From positions 310,001 to 374,000 of the forward strand of contig NZ_JAAGSC010000031.1 of assembly GCF_010499265.1 (NCBI RefSeq): a stretch of 64,000 nt of DNA. The letters are read 5' to 3'. Origin of the DNA: Wenzhouxiangella limi. GTDB lineage: Bacteria; Pseudomonadota; Gammaproteobacteria; Xanthomonadales; Wenzhouxiangellaceae. The notes under the pieces were generated by a model. That model was given only the letters and a program-made list of their open reading frames with translations. It made no database searches and was not told the DNA's origin. The position numbers were made by a program, and so were the translations under genes. Shown here piece after piece: positions 11,522 through 20,007 of this stretch (position 1 is the first letter of the stretch; each line of letters starts with the position of its first letter).

Positions 11522-11717
11522 ACGACACCTCCGGAGAACGAAAGCAACTGGTCATTATCGCTCAAGCGGAGGCACGGTCAAGCCGAAAGAAAAATCCAAC
11601 TCATCAGGCCTTGATTTCAACGGTATTCTGTTGCTAGCGTATGGCGGCTTTTTGGCTGCCGAACAGACAAATGAGACAAAAGGCGCCAATGATCAAGGCT
11701 GGAGGGATACAACGAGG
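11522..11717. promoter_or_regulatory. Divergent intergenic region between mltD and nqrA
   Basis: About 200 bases separate the two divergent operons and must hold both promoters. A possible -35 (TTGATT near 11611) is seen on the plus strand, but no convincing -10 pairs with it. GGAGGG at 11701 precedes nqrA. Confidence 0.4.
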
Positions 11718-13061
11718 ATGATCCGGATTCGGAAAGGTCTGGAACTGCCGCTGTCCGGGCCGCCGGAACAGCGGATCGAGCCCGGGTCGGCGGTCCGCTC
11801 CGTGGCGGTTCTGGGCGGCGATTACCCGGGCATGCGCCCGACGCTGCACGTCGCCGAGGGCGACCGCGTGCGTCGCGGTCAGCTGCTGTTCGAGGACAAG
11901 AAAAACCCGGGCGTGCGCTACACGGCGCCGGCAGCCGGTCGTATCCAGGCCATCCACCGCGGCGAGAAACGCTTCATGCAGTCCGTGGTCATCGAGCCGG
12001 GCGACGGCGGCGATGAGGATTTCAGTGCTTTTCGCCCCGGGTCGGCCGCCCGCCTGGCACCCGAGGCGGTGCGGGCCCTGCTGATCGAGTCCGGCGAGTG
12101 GACGGCGCTGCGGACCCGGCCTTTCGGCCAGGTCCCGGCGATTGATTCTGTGCCCGCGGCGATCTTCGTTCGGGTGATCGATACCCACCCGCTCGCGCCT
12201 GACCCGGCGGTCATCGTCGAGTCCGAGCTTCAGGCCTTCGAGAAGGGCCTGAAGGTACTGCAGGCGCTGACCGATGGCCCGGTCTGGGTCTGTCGGCCAC
12301 CGCACTCCGGCCTGCCCAGCTTCAGCGGCGAGCGCGTGCGCGAGGAAGTTTTCGCCGGACCGCATCCGGCCGGTAACCCGGGCACGCACATCCACTACCT
12401 GTGCCCGGTCGGCCGGGGCCGGGTGGTCTGGAGTATCGATTACCAGGACGTCATAGCCTTCGGCCACCTGTTTGCGACCGGCAAGCGCTACACGCGGCGA
12501 GTCATCGCGCTGGCCGGGCCGCGCGTCAAGCGCCCGCGGCTGGTTGAAACCCGGCTTGGTGCAAGCGTCGAAGACCTGTGTCGGGATGAACTGGTCGAGG
12601 GGAGCAACCGGATTATTTCGGGTTCGGTTTTCAACGGCCACCACGCGCGCGGACCGCTGGCCTGGCTCAGCCGCTGGTCGAACCAGATCACGGTGGTGCG
12701 CGAAGATCGGGATCGTCGCCTTTTCGGCTACCTTTCGCCGGGCCTGGAGCGCCATTCGGCGCTGAATATCTACTTGTCCAGGCTGCGCCCGGGCCGGCGT
12801 CTGGATCTGACCACCACCACCAACGGCAGCGAGCGGGCGATGGTCCCGCTGGGCCAGTACGAGACGGTCATGCCGCTTGATATCCTGCCCACGCAACTGC
12901 TGCGCTCGCTGGTGGTCGGCGATCTGGAAATGGCCGAGGCGCTGGGCGCACTTGAGCTGGTAGAGGAAGACCTTGCGCTGTGCGCCTACGTTTGCGTGGG
13001 CAAGTATGAATACGGGCCGATCCTGCGCGACGTGCTCGAGCAGATTCAGAAGGAGGGTTGA
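11718..13061 (+). CDS. nqrA: Na+-translocating NADH:quinone reductase subunit A
   Basis: Peripheral cytoplasmic subunit of the sodium-pumping NQR complex that links NADH oxidation to ubiquinone reduction. The ATG at 11718 (MIRIRKGLELPLSGPP) matches the usual NqrA start and gives 447 residues; the longer open frame upstream is not conserved-looking. Family segments include GDYPGMRPTLHV, GAHPAGNPG-like AGPHPAGNPGTHIHYL and the C-terminal CAYVCVGKYEYGP. It is the first gene of nqrABCDEF; nqrB begins on the next base after its stop. Confidence 0.96.
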   Translation: MIRIRKGLELPLSGPPEQRIEPGSAVRSVAVLGGDYPGMRPTLHVAEGDRVRRGQLLFEDKKNPGVRYTAPAAGRIQAIHRGEKRFMQSVVIEPGDGGDEDFSAFRPGSAARLAPEAVRALLIESGEWTALRTRPFGQVPAIDSVPAAIFVRVIDTHPLAPDPAVIVESELQAFEKGLKVLQALTDGPVWVCRPPHSGLPSFSGERVREEVFAGPHPAGNPGTHIHYLCPVGRGRVVWSIDYQDVIAFGHLFATGKRYTRRVIALAGPRVKRPRLVETRLGASVEDLCRDELVEGSNRIISGSVFNGHHARGPLAWLSRWSNQITVVREDRDRRLFGYLSPGLERHSALNIYLSRLRPGRRLDLTTTTNGSERAMVPLGQYETVMPLDILPTQLLRSLVVGDLEMAEALGALELVEEDLALCAYVCVGKYEYGPILRDVLEQIQKEG

Positions 13062-14318
13062 GTGGGACTGAGAGCTTTCGTGGACCGGCGTGTCGCCCCG
13101 CACTTCGAGCGCGGCGGCAAGTATCACCGGTTTTACGTCTTCTACGAGATGTTCGACACCATGCTCTACAGCCCGCCGAGCACCACGCGGGCGACCGCCC
13201 ACGTGCGCGACGGCCTGGATCTGAAGCGGGTGATGATGACGGTCTGGTTTGCGGCGCTGCCGGCGCTGTTTTTCGGCATGATCAACGTCGGCTACCAGGC
13301 CAACCTGCAGATCAGCGAGTTCGGCTACGACCCGATTCCGGGATGGCGGACCGACCTGGTGGCCCTGCTGGCCGGCTTTGATCACACCAGCTGGGTCGCG
13401 AACCTGCTGCACGGGGCGGTCTACTACGTGCCGATCTTCATCGTCACCTACGTCGGCGGATTCATCTGGGAAGGGCTGTTTGCCTGGAAGCGCGGCCACG
13501 AGGTCAACGAGGGTTTTTTCGTTACCGGGATCCTGTTTACCCTGATCCTGCCACCGACCATCCCGCTGTGGATGGTGTTTCTCGGCATCAGCTTCGGCGT
13601 GGTGCTGGGCAAGGAAGTCTTCGGCGGCACGGGGAAGAATTTTCTCAATCCCGCCCTGACCGGCCGCGCTTTTTTGTTTTTCGCCTATCCGGCCAGCCTG
13701 ACGGGCGATTCGATCTGGACGGCGGTGGACGGGTTTTCCGGCGCCACGCCGCTGTCCATGGCCGCCCAGGGCGGTCTCGACTACAGCGCTGGGCTGACCG
13801 CCAATGCGTCGTTGTCACCCGAGGTGGACCTGACCTGGATGCAGACCGCGCTGGGCGGAATCCAGGGCTCGATCGGCGAAACATCCACCCTGGTGATCGC
13901 CATTGGCGCGCTGATCCTGCTTACCACCAGGATTGCCTCGTGGCGCATCATGCTGAGCATGCTGCTGGGGATGGTTGGCATGGCGACGCTGCTGAACTGG
14001 TCCGGCAGCGAAACCAATCCGATGTTCGCGATGCCCTGGTACTGGCACCTGACCCTGGGCGGCTTCGCGTTTGGCCTGGTCTACATGGCCACCGACCCGG
14101 TCTCGGCATCCATGACCAACGCCGGCAAGTGGGTATTCGGTATCCTGATCGGCGTCATGGTCGTGCTGATCCGGGTCATCAACCCGGCATTCCCCGAAGG
14201 TGTCATGCTGGCGATCCTGTTCGGCAACCTGTGTGCGCCGCTGATCGATTACGTGGTCATCAAGGCCAATGTTGCCCGACGCAGACGACGATTGCAGGAG
14301 GTGGCCGGTGAGGGATAA
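13062..14318 (+). CDS. nqrB: Na+-translocating NADH:quinone reductase subunit B
   Basis: Membrane subunit carrying riboflavin and a covalently bound FMN; part of the sodium and electron pathway. GTG start directly after nqrA; 418 residues with about ten membrane segments. The FMN attachment motif is seen in GFSGATPLS (the threonine is the flavinylation site). Family segments FGGTGKNFLNPALTGRAFL and MATDPVSA are present. ApbE, encoded downstream, is the enzyme expected to attach the FMN. Confidence 0.97.
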   Translation: MGLRAFVDRRVAPHFERGGKYHRFYVFYEMFDTMLYSPPSTTRATAHVRDGLDLKRVMMTVWFAALPALFFGMINVGYQANLQISEFGYDPIPGWRTDLVALLAGFDHTSWVANLLHGAVYYVPIFIVTYVGGFIWEGLFAWKRGHEVNEGFFVTGILFTLILPPTIPLWMVFLGISFGVVLGKEVFGGTGKNFLNPALTGRAFLFFAYPASLTGDSIWTAVDGFSGATPLSMAAQGGLDYSAGLTANASLSPEVDLTWMQTALGGIQGSIGETSTLVIAIGALILLTTRIASWRIMLSMLLGMVGMATLLNWSGSETNPMFAMPWYWHLTLGGFAFGLVYMATDPVSASMTNAGKWVFGILIGVMVVLIRVINPAFPEGVMLAILFGNLCAPLIDYVVIKANVARRRRRLQEVAGEG

Positions 14319-15087
14319 GAACAGCGCAGCCAACGTCCTGCGGATCGCAACCGTCGTTTGCCTGGTCTGCGCCGTCATCGTATCGACCGCGGCGGTCACG
14401 CTGCGCCCTTTCCAGGCCGAAAATCGCGAGACTTTCCGGCAGCTCAACGTGCTCAAGGCCGCCGGCCTGTACATGGAGGACATGGACGTTGAGCGCGCTT
14501 TCCAGCGGGTCGAGCGCCGGGTGGTCGATTTCGACAGCGGTGAATACGTCGATCCGCCGGGTGGGTTTGACCCGGTCCGAGCGGTCCGCGATCCAGCCCA
14601 GTCGAACGCGCTGAGCGGCGACCCGGCCGGAATCGGTCGCCGGACCCACTATGGCGAGGTCTTTCTGGCCCGGTCCGAAGACGGTACCCTTGAAAGCGTG
14701 ATCCTGCCGGTCCACGCCTATGGCCTTTGGTCAACCATGTACGCGTTTCTGGCCCTGGAGGCGGATCTGAAAACCGTCTCGGGTATCAGCTTTTTCGAGC
14801 ACGGCGAGACCCCGGGGCTGGGCGGCGAAATCGAAAACCCGCGCTGGCAGCAAGACTGGGTAGGCAAGCAAGTCCGCGACCCCGACGGCGATGTCCGGTT
14901 CCGGGTTGATCGTGGTGCCACCCCCGAAGGCGTAGTCGATGCCGAGCACCGCATCGACGGCCTGTCGGGCGCGACGATTACCTCGCGCGGGGTGGAGAAC
15001 ATGGTTCATTTCTGGCTGGGGGAGCAGGGCTATGGTCCCTACCTGGCCCGGCTTGAAACTCGAATGCAAACCGGAGAGGTGTTGTAG
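14308..15087 (+). CDS. nqrC: Na+-translocating NADH:quinone reductase subunit C
   Basis: Periplasm-facing subunit with one N-terminal membrane helix ([15 protein letters not shown]) and a covalent FMN domain. The FMN motif is [16 protein letters not shown] chose GTG at 14308, inside the end of nqrB and 6 bases after AGGAGG, giving 259 residues, the usual length; the frame opens further upstream but only within nqrB. nqrD starts 2 bases after its stop. Confidence 0.95.
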   Translation: MRDKNSAANVLRIATVVCLVCAVIVSTAAVTLRPFQAENRETFRQLNVLKAAGLYMEDMDVERAFQRVERRVVDFDSGEYVDPPGGFDPVRAVRDPAQSNALSGDPAGIGRRTHYGEVFLARSEDGTLESVILPVHAYGLWSTMYAFLALEADLKTVSGISFFEHGETPGLGGEIENPRWQQDWVGKQVRDPDGDVRFRVDRGATPEGVVDAEHRIDGLSGATITSRGVENMVHFWLGEQGYGPYLARLETRMQTGEVL

Positions 15088-15089
15088 AC

Positions 15090-15758
15090 ATGGCGCAACT
15101 GAAAACACGCGACGTGCTGCTGGGGCCGGTGTTCGCCAACAATCCGATCGCCCTGCAGATTCTCGGGATCTGCTCGGCGCTGGCGATCACGACCCAGCTG
15201 AGCACGACGGTGACGATGTGTCTGGCGGTGATGTTTGTGCTGACGCTGTCGAATTTCTTCGTCTCGCTGATCAGAAACATCATCCCCTCGAATATCCGCA
15301 TCATCGTCCAGATGACGATCATCACCACGCTGGTGATCGTGGTCGATCAGTTTCTGCAGGCCTTCGCCTTCCAGCTCAGCCGCGAGCTGTCGGTGTTCGT
15401 CGGCCTGATCATCACCAACTGCATCGTCATGGGAAGGGCCGAGGCCTTTGCGATGCAGAATCCGCCGCTGATTTCGGCCATCGACGGGCTGGGCAACGCG
15501 CTGGGCTACTCGGTGGTGCTGCTGATTGTGGGCTTTTCGCGCGAGTTGTTCGGCTCGGGCAGCATCTTCGGCGTCCAGGTGCTGCCGCTGGTCAGCGAGG
15601 GCGGCTGGTACCAGCCCAACGGCCTGATGCTGCTGCCGCCGAGCGCGTTCTTCCTGATCGGCGGGTTCATCTGGATCTTGCGCAGCGTGCGCGTCGAGCA
15701 GGTCGAAAAAGAACCCTTCGAGATCGTGCCCAATACCCGGACCTCTCCGGCGTTCTGA
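15090..15758 (+). CDS. nqrD: Na+-translocating NADH:quinone reductase subunit D
   Basis: Membrane subunit of the NQR complex, 222 residues with about six transmembrane helices. It has the family [20 protein letters not shown] start and the [12 protein letters not shown] segment containing a conserved cysteine; NqrD and NqrE together hold an iron centre within the membrane. The gene sits 2 bases after nqrC and 19 bases before nqrE. Confidence 0.97.
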   Translation: MAQLKTRDVLLGPVFANNPIALQILGICSALAITTQLSTTVTMCLAVMFVLTLSNFFVSLIRNIIPSNIRIIVQMTIITTLVIVVDQFLQAFAFQLSRELSVFVGLIITNCIVMGRAEAFAMQNPPLISAIDGLGNALGYSVVLLIVGFSRELFGSGSIFGVQVLPLVSEGGWYQPNGLMLLPPSAFFLIGGFIWILRSVRVEQVEKEPFEIVPNTRTSPAF

Positions 15759-15777
15759 TGCGATAGGAGCGCGCCTG

Positions 15778-16398
15778 ATGTTCGAACATTACCTCAGCCT
15801 TTTCCTGCGCGCGGTGTTCGTCGAGAACATGGCGCTGGCCTTCTTTCTGGGCATGTGTACCTTCCTGGCGATCTCGAAAAAGGTCGAAACCGCGCTCGGG
15901 CTGGGCATTGCCGTGGTCGTGGTCCTGACCCTGACGGTGCCGGTCAACAACTTCATCCTGCACAATTTTCTCGACGAGGGTTCGCTGGCCTGGACCGGCA
16001 TCGCGGCGCTCGAGCAGGTCGACCTGCGCTTTCTGGGCCTGATGTGCTACATCGGCCTGATCGCCGCCATCGTCCAGATCCTGGAGATGTTTCTCGATCG
16101 CTACGTCCCGGCGCTGTACAACGCGCTGGGCATCTTTCTGCCGCTGATCACGGTCAACTGCGCCATTCTCGGCGCCAGCCTGTTCATGGTCGAGCGCAAC
16201 TACCAGTTCGGCGAGTCGGTGGTGTTCGGCTTCGGCGCCGGGGTGGGCTGGGCGCTGGCGATCGTGCTGCTGGCCGCGATTCGCGAAAAGCTCAAGTACA
16301 GCGACGTGCCCGAAGGCCTGCGCGGTCTGGGGATCGTGTTCATCATCACCGGCCTGATGTCGCTGGGCTTCATGTCGTTTGCGGGAGTACAGCTGTGA
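15778..16398 (+). CDS. nqrE: Na+-translocating NADH:quinone reductase subunit E
   Basis: Membrane subunit paired with NqrD, 206 residues and six predicted helices. Recognisable by [20 protein letters not shown] and [12 protein letters not shown], where the cysteine belongs to the intramembrane iron site shared with NqrD. nqrF overlaps its stop codon by four bases (GTGA), indicating translational coupling. Confidence 0.97.
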   Translation: MFEHYLSLFLRAVFVENMALAFFLGMCTFLAISKKVETALGLGIAVVVVLTLTVPVNNFILHNFLDEGSLAWTGIAALEQVDLRFLGLMCYIGLIAAIVQILEMFLDRYVPALYNALGIFLPLITVNCAILGASLFMVERNYQFGESVVFGFGAGVGWALAIVLLAAIREKLKYSDVPEGLRGLGIVFIITGLMSLGFMSFAGVQL

Positions 16399-17630
16399 TC
16401 TGGACCGAAATCATCGCCGGGGTGGTCATGTTCACGGGCAGCGTGCTGGTGATGGTGGCGCTGATCCTGGTCGCGCGCTCGCGCCTGGTCAGCACCGGTG
16501 AGGTCAATATCGAAATCAATGGCGATCCCGACAAGGCGGTGACCACCAGTGCCGGCGGCAAACTGCTGGGCACGCTGGCCGAGCAGGGGATTTTCCTGTC
16601 GTCGGCCTGCGGCGGCGGCGGGACCTGCGGTCAGTGCGTGTGCAAGGTCATCGAAGGCGGTGGCGACGCGCTGCCGACCGAGCGCGAGAAACTTTCGCGC
16701 GGCGAGATTCGCGCCGGCAAGCGCCTGTCGTGCCAGGTCGCGGTCAAGCGCGACATGAAAATCGAGGTGCCCGAAGAGTTTTTCGGCGTCAAGAAGATCG
16801 AGTGCGAGGTCATCTCCAACGACAACGTCGCGACCTTCATCAAGGAACTGGTGCTCAAACTCCCCGAGGGGCTGGACGTCAAGTTCCGCGCCGGCGGTTT
16901 CATGCAGTTTGCCATCCCCAGCTTCGAGGCCCGCTTCGGCGACTTCCAGGTGCTCGAGGAATACCGCGAGGACTGGGACCGGTTCGACCTTTTCAAGCTC
17001 AGCCTCAACAACCGCGAGGAAGAAACCGTCCGCGCCTATTCCATGGCCAACTACCCGGAAGAAAAAGGCGTGCTCAAGTTCAATATTCGTATTGCCACGC
17101 CGCCGCCGCGCCAGGCCGATGCGCCACCGGGCATTGCCTCGACCTACCTGTTCAATCTCAAGCCCGGCGACAAGGTGACCGTGTTCGGCCCGTTCGGGGA
17201 GTTCTTTGCCAAGGACACCGACGCCGAGATGGTGTTCATCGGGGGTGGTGCCGGCATGGCGCCGCTGCGGGCCCATATCTTCGACCAGCTCAACCGCCTG
17301 AAAACCGACCGCAAGATCACGTTCTGGTATGGTGCGCGTTCCCTGCGCGAGGCTTTCTACGTCGAAGAATTCGATCAGCTGGCCGCCGAGCATCCCAACT
17401 TCGAATGGCATCTGGCCCTGTCCGACCCGCTGCCCGAAGATAACTGGGAAGGCTACACCGGCTTCATCCACCAGGTGGCACTGGACAATTACCTCAACGA
17501 TCACCCGGCACCCGAAGACTGCGAATACTATCTGTGCGGGCCGCCGATGATGAATTCCGCCGTCTTGAGCATGCTCGACGACCTGGGCGTGGAGCCAGAA
17601 AACATTCTGCTTGACGACTTTGGTGGCTGA
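16395..17630 (+). CDS. nqrF: Na+-translocating NADH:quinone reductase subunit F
   Basis: Entry point for electrons: oxidises NADH and passes electrons through FAD and a 2Fe-2S centre into the complex. The 411-residue protein has one N-terminal membrane helix. A ferredoxin-like domain follows with the cluster ligands in [12 protein letters not shown] and a later cysteine in KRLSCQ. The FAD domain has RAYSMANYP, and the NADH domain has [17 protein letters not shown] start at 16395. A longer open frame upstream belongs to another frame of nqrE. Confidence 0.97.
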   Translation: MIWTEIIAGVVMFTGSVLVMVALILVARSRLVSTGEVNIEINGDPDKAVTTSAGGKLLGTLAEQGIFLSSACGGGGTCGQCVCKVIEGGGDALPTEREKLSRGEIRAGKRLSCQVAVKRDMKIEVPEEFFGVKKIECEVISNDNVATFIKELVLKLPEGLDVKFRAGGFMQFAIPSFEARFGDFQVLEEYREDWDRFDLFKLSLNNREEETVRAYSMANYPEEKGVLKFNIRIATPPPRQADAPPGIASTYLFNLKPGDKVTVFGPFGEFFAKDTDAEMVFIGGGAGMAPLRAHIFDQLNRLKTDRKITFWYGARSLREAFYVEEFDQLAAEHPNFEWHLALSDPLPEDNWEGYTGFIHQVALDNYLNDHPAPEDCEYYLCGPPMMNSAVLSMLDDLGVEPENILLDDFGG

Positions 17631-18669
17631 ACGCGCTCGACAGACCGCCGGCCGCACGCGTTTGCTGCTGCTGGCGCTGCTGGTGCTATGCCTGTCCGGC
17701 TGCAGTCGGCCGCCCGAAGCGCTGACCCTCGAGGGCCAGACCATGGGGACCTACTGGATGGTGCGCCTCGGCAGCGTACCGGACGGGTTCGCCAGCGACG
17801 AACTTCGGGCTCAGATCGAGGCGGTGCTGGAGCAGGTCAACGACGAGATGAGCACCTACCGGCCTGACTCGGCGATCAGCCGCTTCAACCGCGCCGAGCC
17901 CGGCACCGCCTTCGACCTGCCGTCCGGATTTGCCCGCGTGCTCGGCGAGGCCCTGTACTGGGCCGAGCAGACCGATGGCGCCTTCGATCCCACCGCCGGT
18001 CCGCTGGTCAACCTCTGGGGCTTTGGTCCCGGCGACTCGGAACGCACCATCCCGCCGCCCGAGCGCATCGACCAGGTCAAGGCCGGTGTCGGCTGGCAGC
18101 GCCTGGTCTACGACGCCGACCGCGCCCGCCTGACCCAGCCTGGTGAGCTCTACCTCGATCTATCGGGTATCGCCAAGGGCTGGGGCGTGGACGTGGTGGC
18201 CGAGCACCTGCTCTCGGTCGGGATCGAGGATTTTCTGGTCGATATCGGCGGCGAGTTGCGCGTCAGCGGCACCCGGCCCGACGGGACGCTCTGGCGGGTC
18301 GGTATCGAGCGACCGGCCGCCGATCGGCGCGAAGCCGTCACGATCGTGGAGGTCAGCGATCTGGCCATCGCCACCAGCGGCAACTACCGCAACTTCTTCG
18401 AAGCCGAGGGTGAGCACTTTTCCCACCTGATCGACCCGCGCAGCGGCCGCCCGATCAGCCATTCGACCGTCTCGGTGACGGTGGCCGCCGACACCGCCGC
18501 CGCTGCTGATGCCCTGGCGACCGCGCTCAGCGTAATGGCCATCGACGAGGCCTGGCGGTTTGCCAGCGAGCGTGGACTGGCGGTATTCTGGCTTGTGGCC
18601 GACGAGCAGGCGCTCAGCGAGCGCATGACGCCGGCCTTCGAGCAACTGCTGAACACCGGAGAGACCTAG
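17623..18669 (+). CDS. apbE: FAD:protein FMN transferase (lipoprotein)
   Basis: Transfers FMN from FAD onto the threonines of NqrB and NqrC on the periplasmic side. The likely start is GTG at 17623, overlapping the end of nqrF; TTG at 17611 is possible. The signal sequence ends VLCLSGCS (lipobox). Family motifs are [12 protein letters not shown], the [14 protein letters not shown] segment and [10 protein letters not shown]. About 348 residues. Placement after nqrF fits its role in maturing this complex; nqrM begins at its stop codon. Confidence 0.94.
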   Translation: MAERARQTAGRTRLLLLALLVLCLSGCSRPPEALTLEGQTMGTYWMVRLGSVPDGFASDELRAQIEAVLEQVNDEMSTYRPDSAISRFNRAEPGTAFDLPSGFARVLGEALYWAEQTDGAFDPTAGPLVNLWGFGPGDSERTIPPPERIDQVKAGVGWQRLVYDADRARLTQPGELYLDLSGIAKGWGVDVVAEHLLSVGIEDFLVDIGGELRVSGTRPDGTLWRVGIERPAADRREAVTIVEVSDLAIATSGNYRNFFEAEGEHFSHLIDPRSGRPISHSTVSVTVAADTAAAADALATALSVMAIDEAWRFASERGLAVFWLVADEQALSERMTPAFEQLLNTGET

Positions 18670-18885
18670 ATGCTGACCACCGTGATCGTAAGCGCCGTCG
18701 TAATGCTGGTTCTGTTTTTGGCCATGATGGTCGGCGTGCTGATGGGCAGAGAGCCGATCAAGGGTTCGTGCGGGGGCATTGGCGGAACAGGCGAATGCCC
18801 GTGCGGGCGCACCCCCGGCAGTTGCAGCACCGATCCAGCCGTTGCCGCCGAGCGGGATCGGCGCGCCCTCAGCGCTTCAGAATGA
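18670..18885 (+). CDS. nqrM: NqrM, Na+-NQR maturation protein
   Basis: Small membrane protein (71 residues) required in Vibrio for assembly of the NQR complex, probably for iron delivery to NqrD/NqrE. One N-terminal membrane helix is followed by a cysteine-rich tail with the family signature IKGSCGGI and further cysteines in ECPCGR and GSCS. The gene begins directly after apbE. Its last 17 bases overlap the convergent CBS-domain gene on the other strand. Confidence 0.92.
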   Translation: MLTTVIVSAVVMLVLFLAMMVGVLMGREPIKGSCGGIGGTGECPCGRTPGSCSTDPAVAAERDRRALSASE

Positions 18886-19372
18886 AGCGGTGGTTGATGA
18901 TTTCGGCCAGGTTGGGCGGAAACTTCTTCGATTTCCTTTCCTTGAAGGCTTCCTGGTAGAAGCCGTTGAGCGCGTGCAGGATGTCGCTGCGGCTGACGAT
19001 GCCCAGCAGGCGTCCCTCGGCGGCGACCGGCAGGTGCCGGTAGCGGTGGTTGACGAAGATCGAGGCCAGGGTAAAGATATCCATCTCCGGCTCCACGCAT
19101 ACCGGATGTCGCTTCATCATTGTTTTTACCGTCTGGCGCGGCGCCGGCGAGCCGAAAAAAACCTCGTTGGAGAGGTGTTCCAGGCAGTCGCCTTCCGACA
19201 GAAATCCGACCAGGAGGCGGTGACCTTCGGCGTCGTCTTCGACCACGGGTGCGTTGGAGACCTTGTGGCGCTTGAGAAACCGGATGGCCTCGGCCAGCGA
19301 CATGTCGGGCGTCACGGTATGCACCTTGCGCGTCATGAAGTCCTGGGCCTGCGGGGTGGTGGGCTGATTCAC
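18869..19372 (-). CDS. CBS-domain pair protein
   Basis: A 167-residue cytoplasmic protein made almost wholly of two CBS domains (~10-65 and ~85-140). Such pairs bind adenine nucleotides and act as energy sensors. Segments seen are FMTRKVHTVTPDMSLAEA and RYRHLPVAAEGRLLGIVSRSDIL. No fused enzyme or transporter domain is present, so the partner is unknown. It is transcribed divergently from a second CBS protein and converges with nqrM. Confidence 0.85.
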   Translation of the reverse strand: MNQPTTPQAQDFMTRKVHTVTPDMSLAEAIRFLKRHKVSNAPVVEDDAEGHRLLVGFLSEGDCLEHLSNEVFFGSPAPRQTVKTMMKRHPVCVEPEMDIFTLASIFVNHRYRHLPVAAEGRLLGIVSRSDILHALNGFYQEAFKERKSKKFPPNLAEIINHRFILKR

Positions 19373-19522
19373 TCTTCTGAAGACTCCCTGGAAACCACGT
19401 CAGCTGAGGACTTGAGTATAAACACTGTCAGTCCTCGTTCGGGCCGAGCGGGACGGTTTTTCGCGGCCCGGGCCTGAGGCTATACTGCACTTCATAACAA
19501 ACAGACTCAAAAGGAGCAGAGG

Positions 19523-19951
19523 GTGCATAACATTCGTCAGATTCTGGCAGGGAAAGGAGACGAAATCTGGTCGGTCAGGCCGGATGATTTCGTTATTGAC
19601 GCGGTCCGGGAAATGGCGCGCTATCGCGTCGGCGCCATGCTGGTCATGCAGGACGGCGAAATGAAAGGGATGTTCTCTGAACGCGACTATGCCCGCAAAG
19701 TCATCCTCGCCGGGAAATCCTCGCGTGAGACGACGGTGGAAGAGGTCATGAACGCGCCCGTGGTCACTATAGACCCGCGTGCGACTGCTGAAGAAGGCCT
19801 TGCCTTGATGACCGGAAAACGCATTCGCCACCTGCCGGTGGTCGAAAACGGCAAGCTCCTCGGCCTGGTCTCGATCGGGGATCTCGTCAATGCCGTTCTC
19901 GGGGATCAAAAGCGCCTGATCGAGCAGCTCGAAAGCTACGTCCGCGGCTGA
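19523..19951 (+). CDS. Second CBS-domain pair protein
   Basis: A 142-residue stand-alone CBS pair, GTG start at 19523 with AAAGGAG 8 bases upstream. Segments include RYRVGAMLVMQDGEMKGMFS and RIRHLPVVENGKLLGLVS. It differs clearly from the divergent neighbour, so the two are not a recent duplication. A TATACT near 19481 is a possible -10 box. The function is probably nucleotide sensing, with no partner visible. Confidence 0.86.
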   Translation: MHNIRQILAGKGDEIWSVRPDDFVIDAVREMARYRVGAMLVMQDGEMKGMFSERDYARKVILAGKSSRETTVEEVMNAPVVTIDPRATAEEGLALMTGKRIRHLPVVENGKLLGLVSIGDLVNAVLGDQKRLIEQLESYVRG

Positions 19952-20007
19952 TTCCGTTTGACCGCCGGCCCCTTTTCGGGCCCGAAGAACAGCGTTGGCG
20001 GAGTATC

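Noticed and set aside
11634-13499. Very long minus-strand open frame opposite nqrA/nqrB
   Set aside because: High-GC codon bias leaves the opposite strand open; the product is low in complexity and the plus-strand genes are certain.
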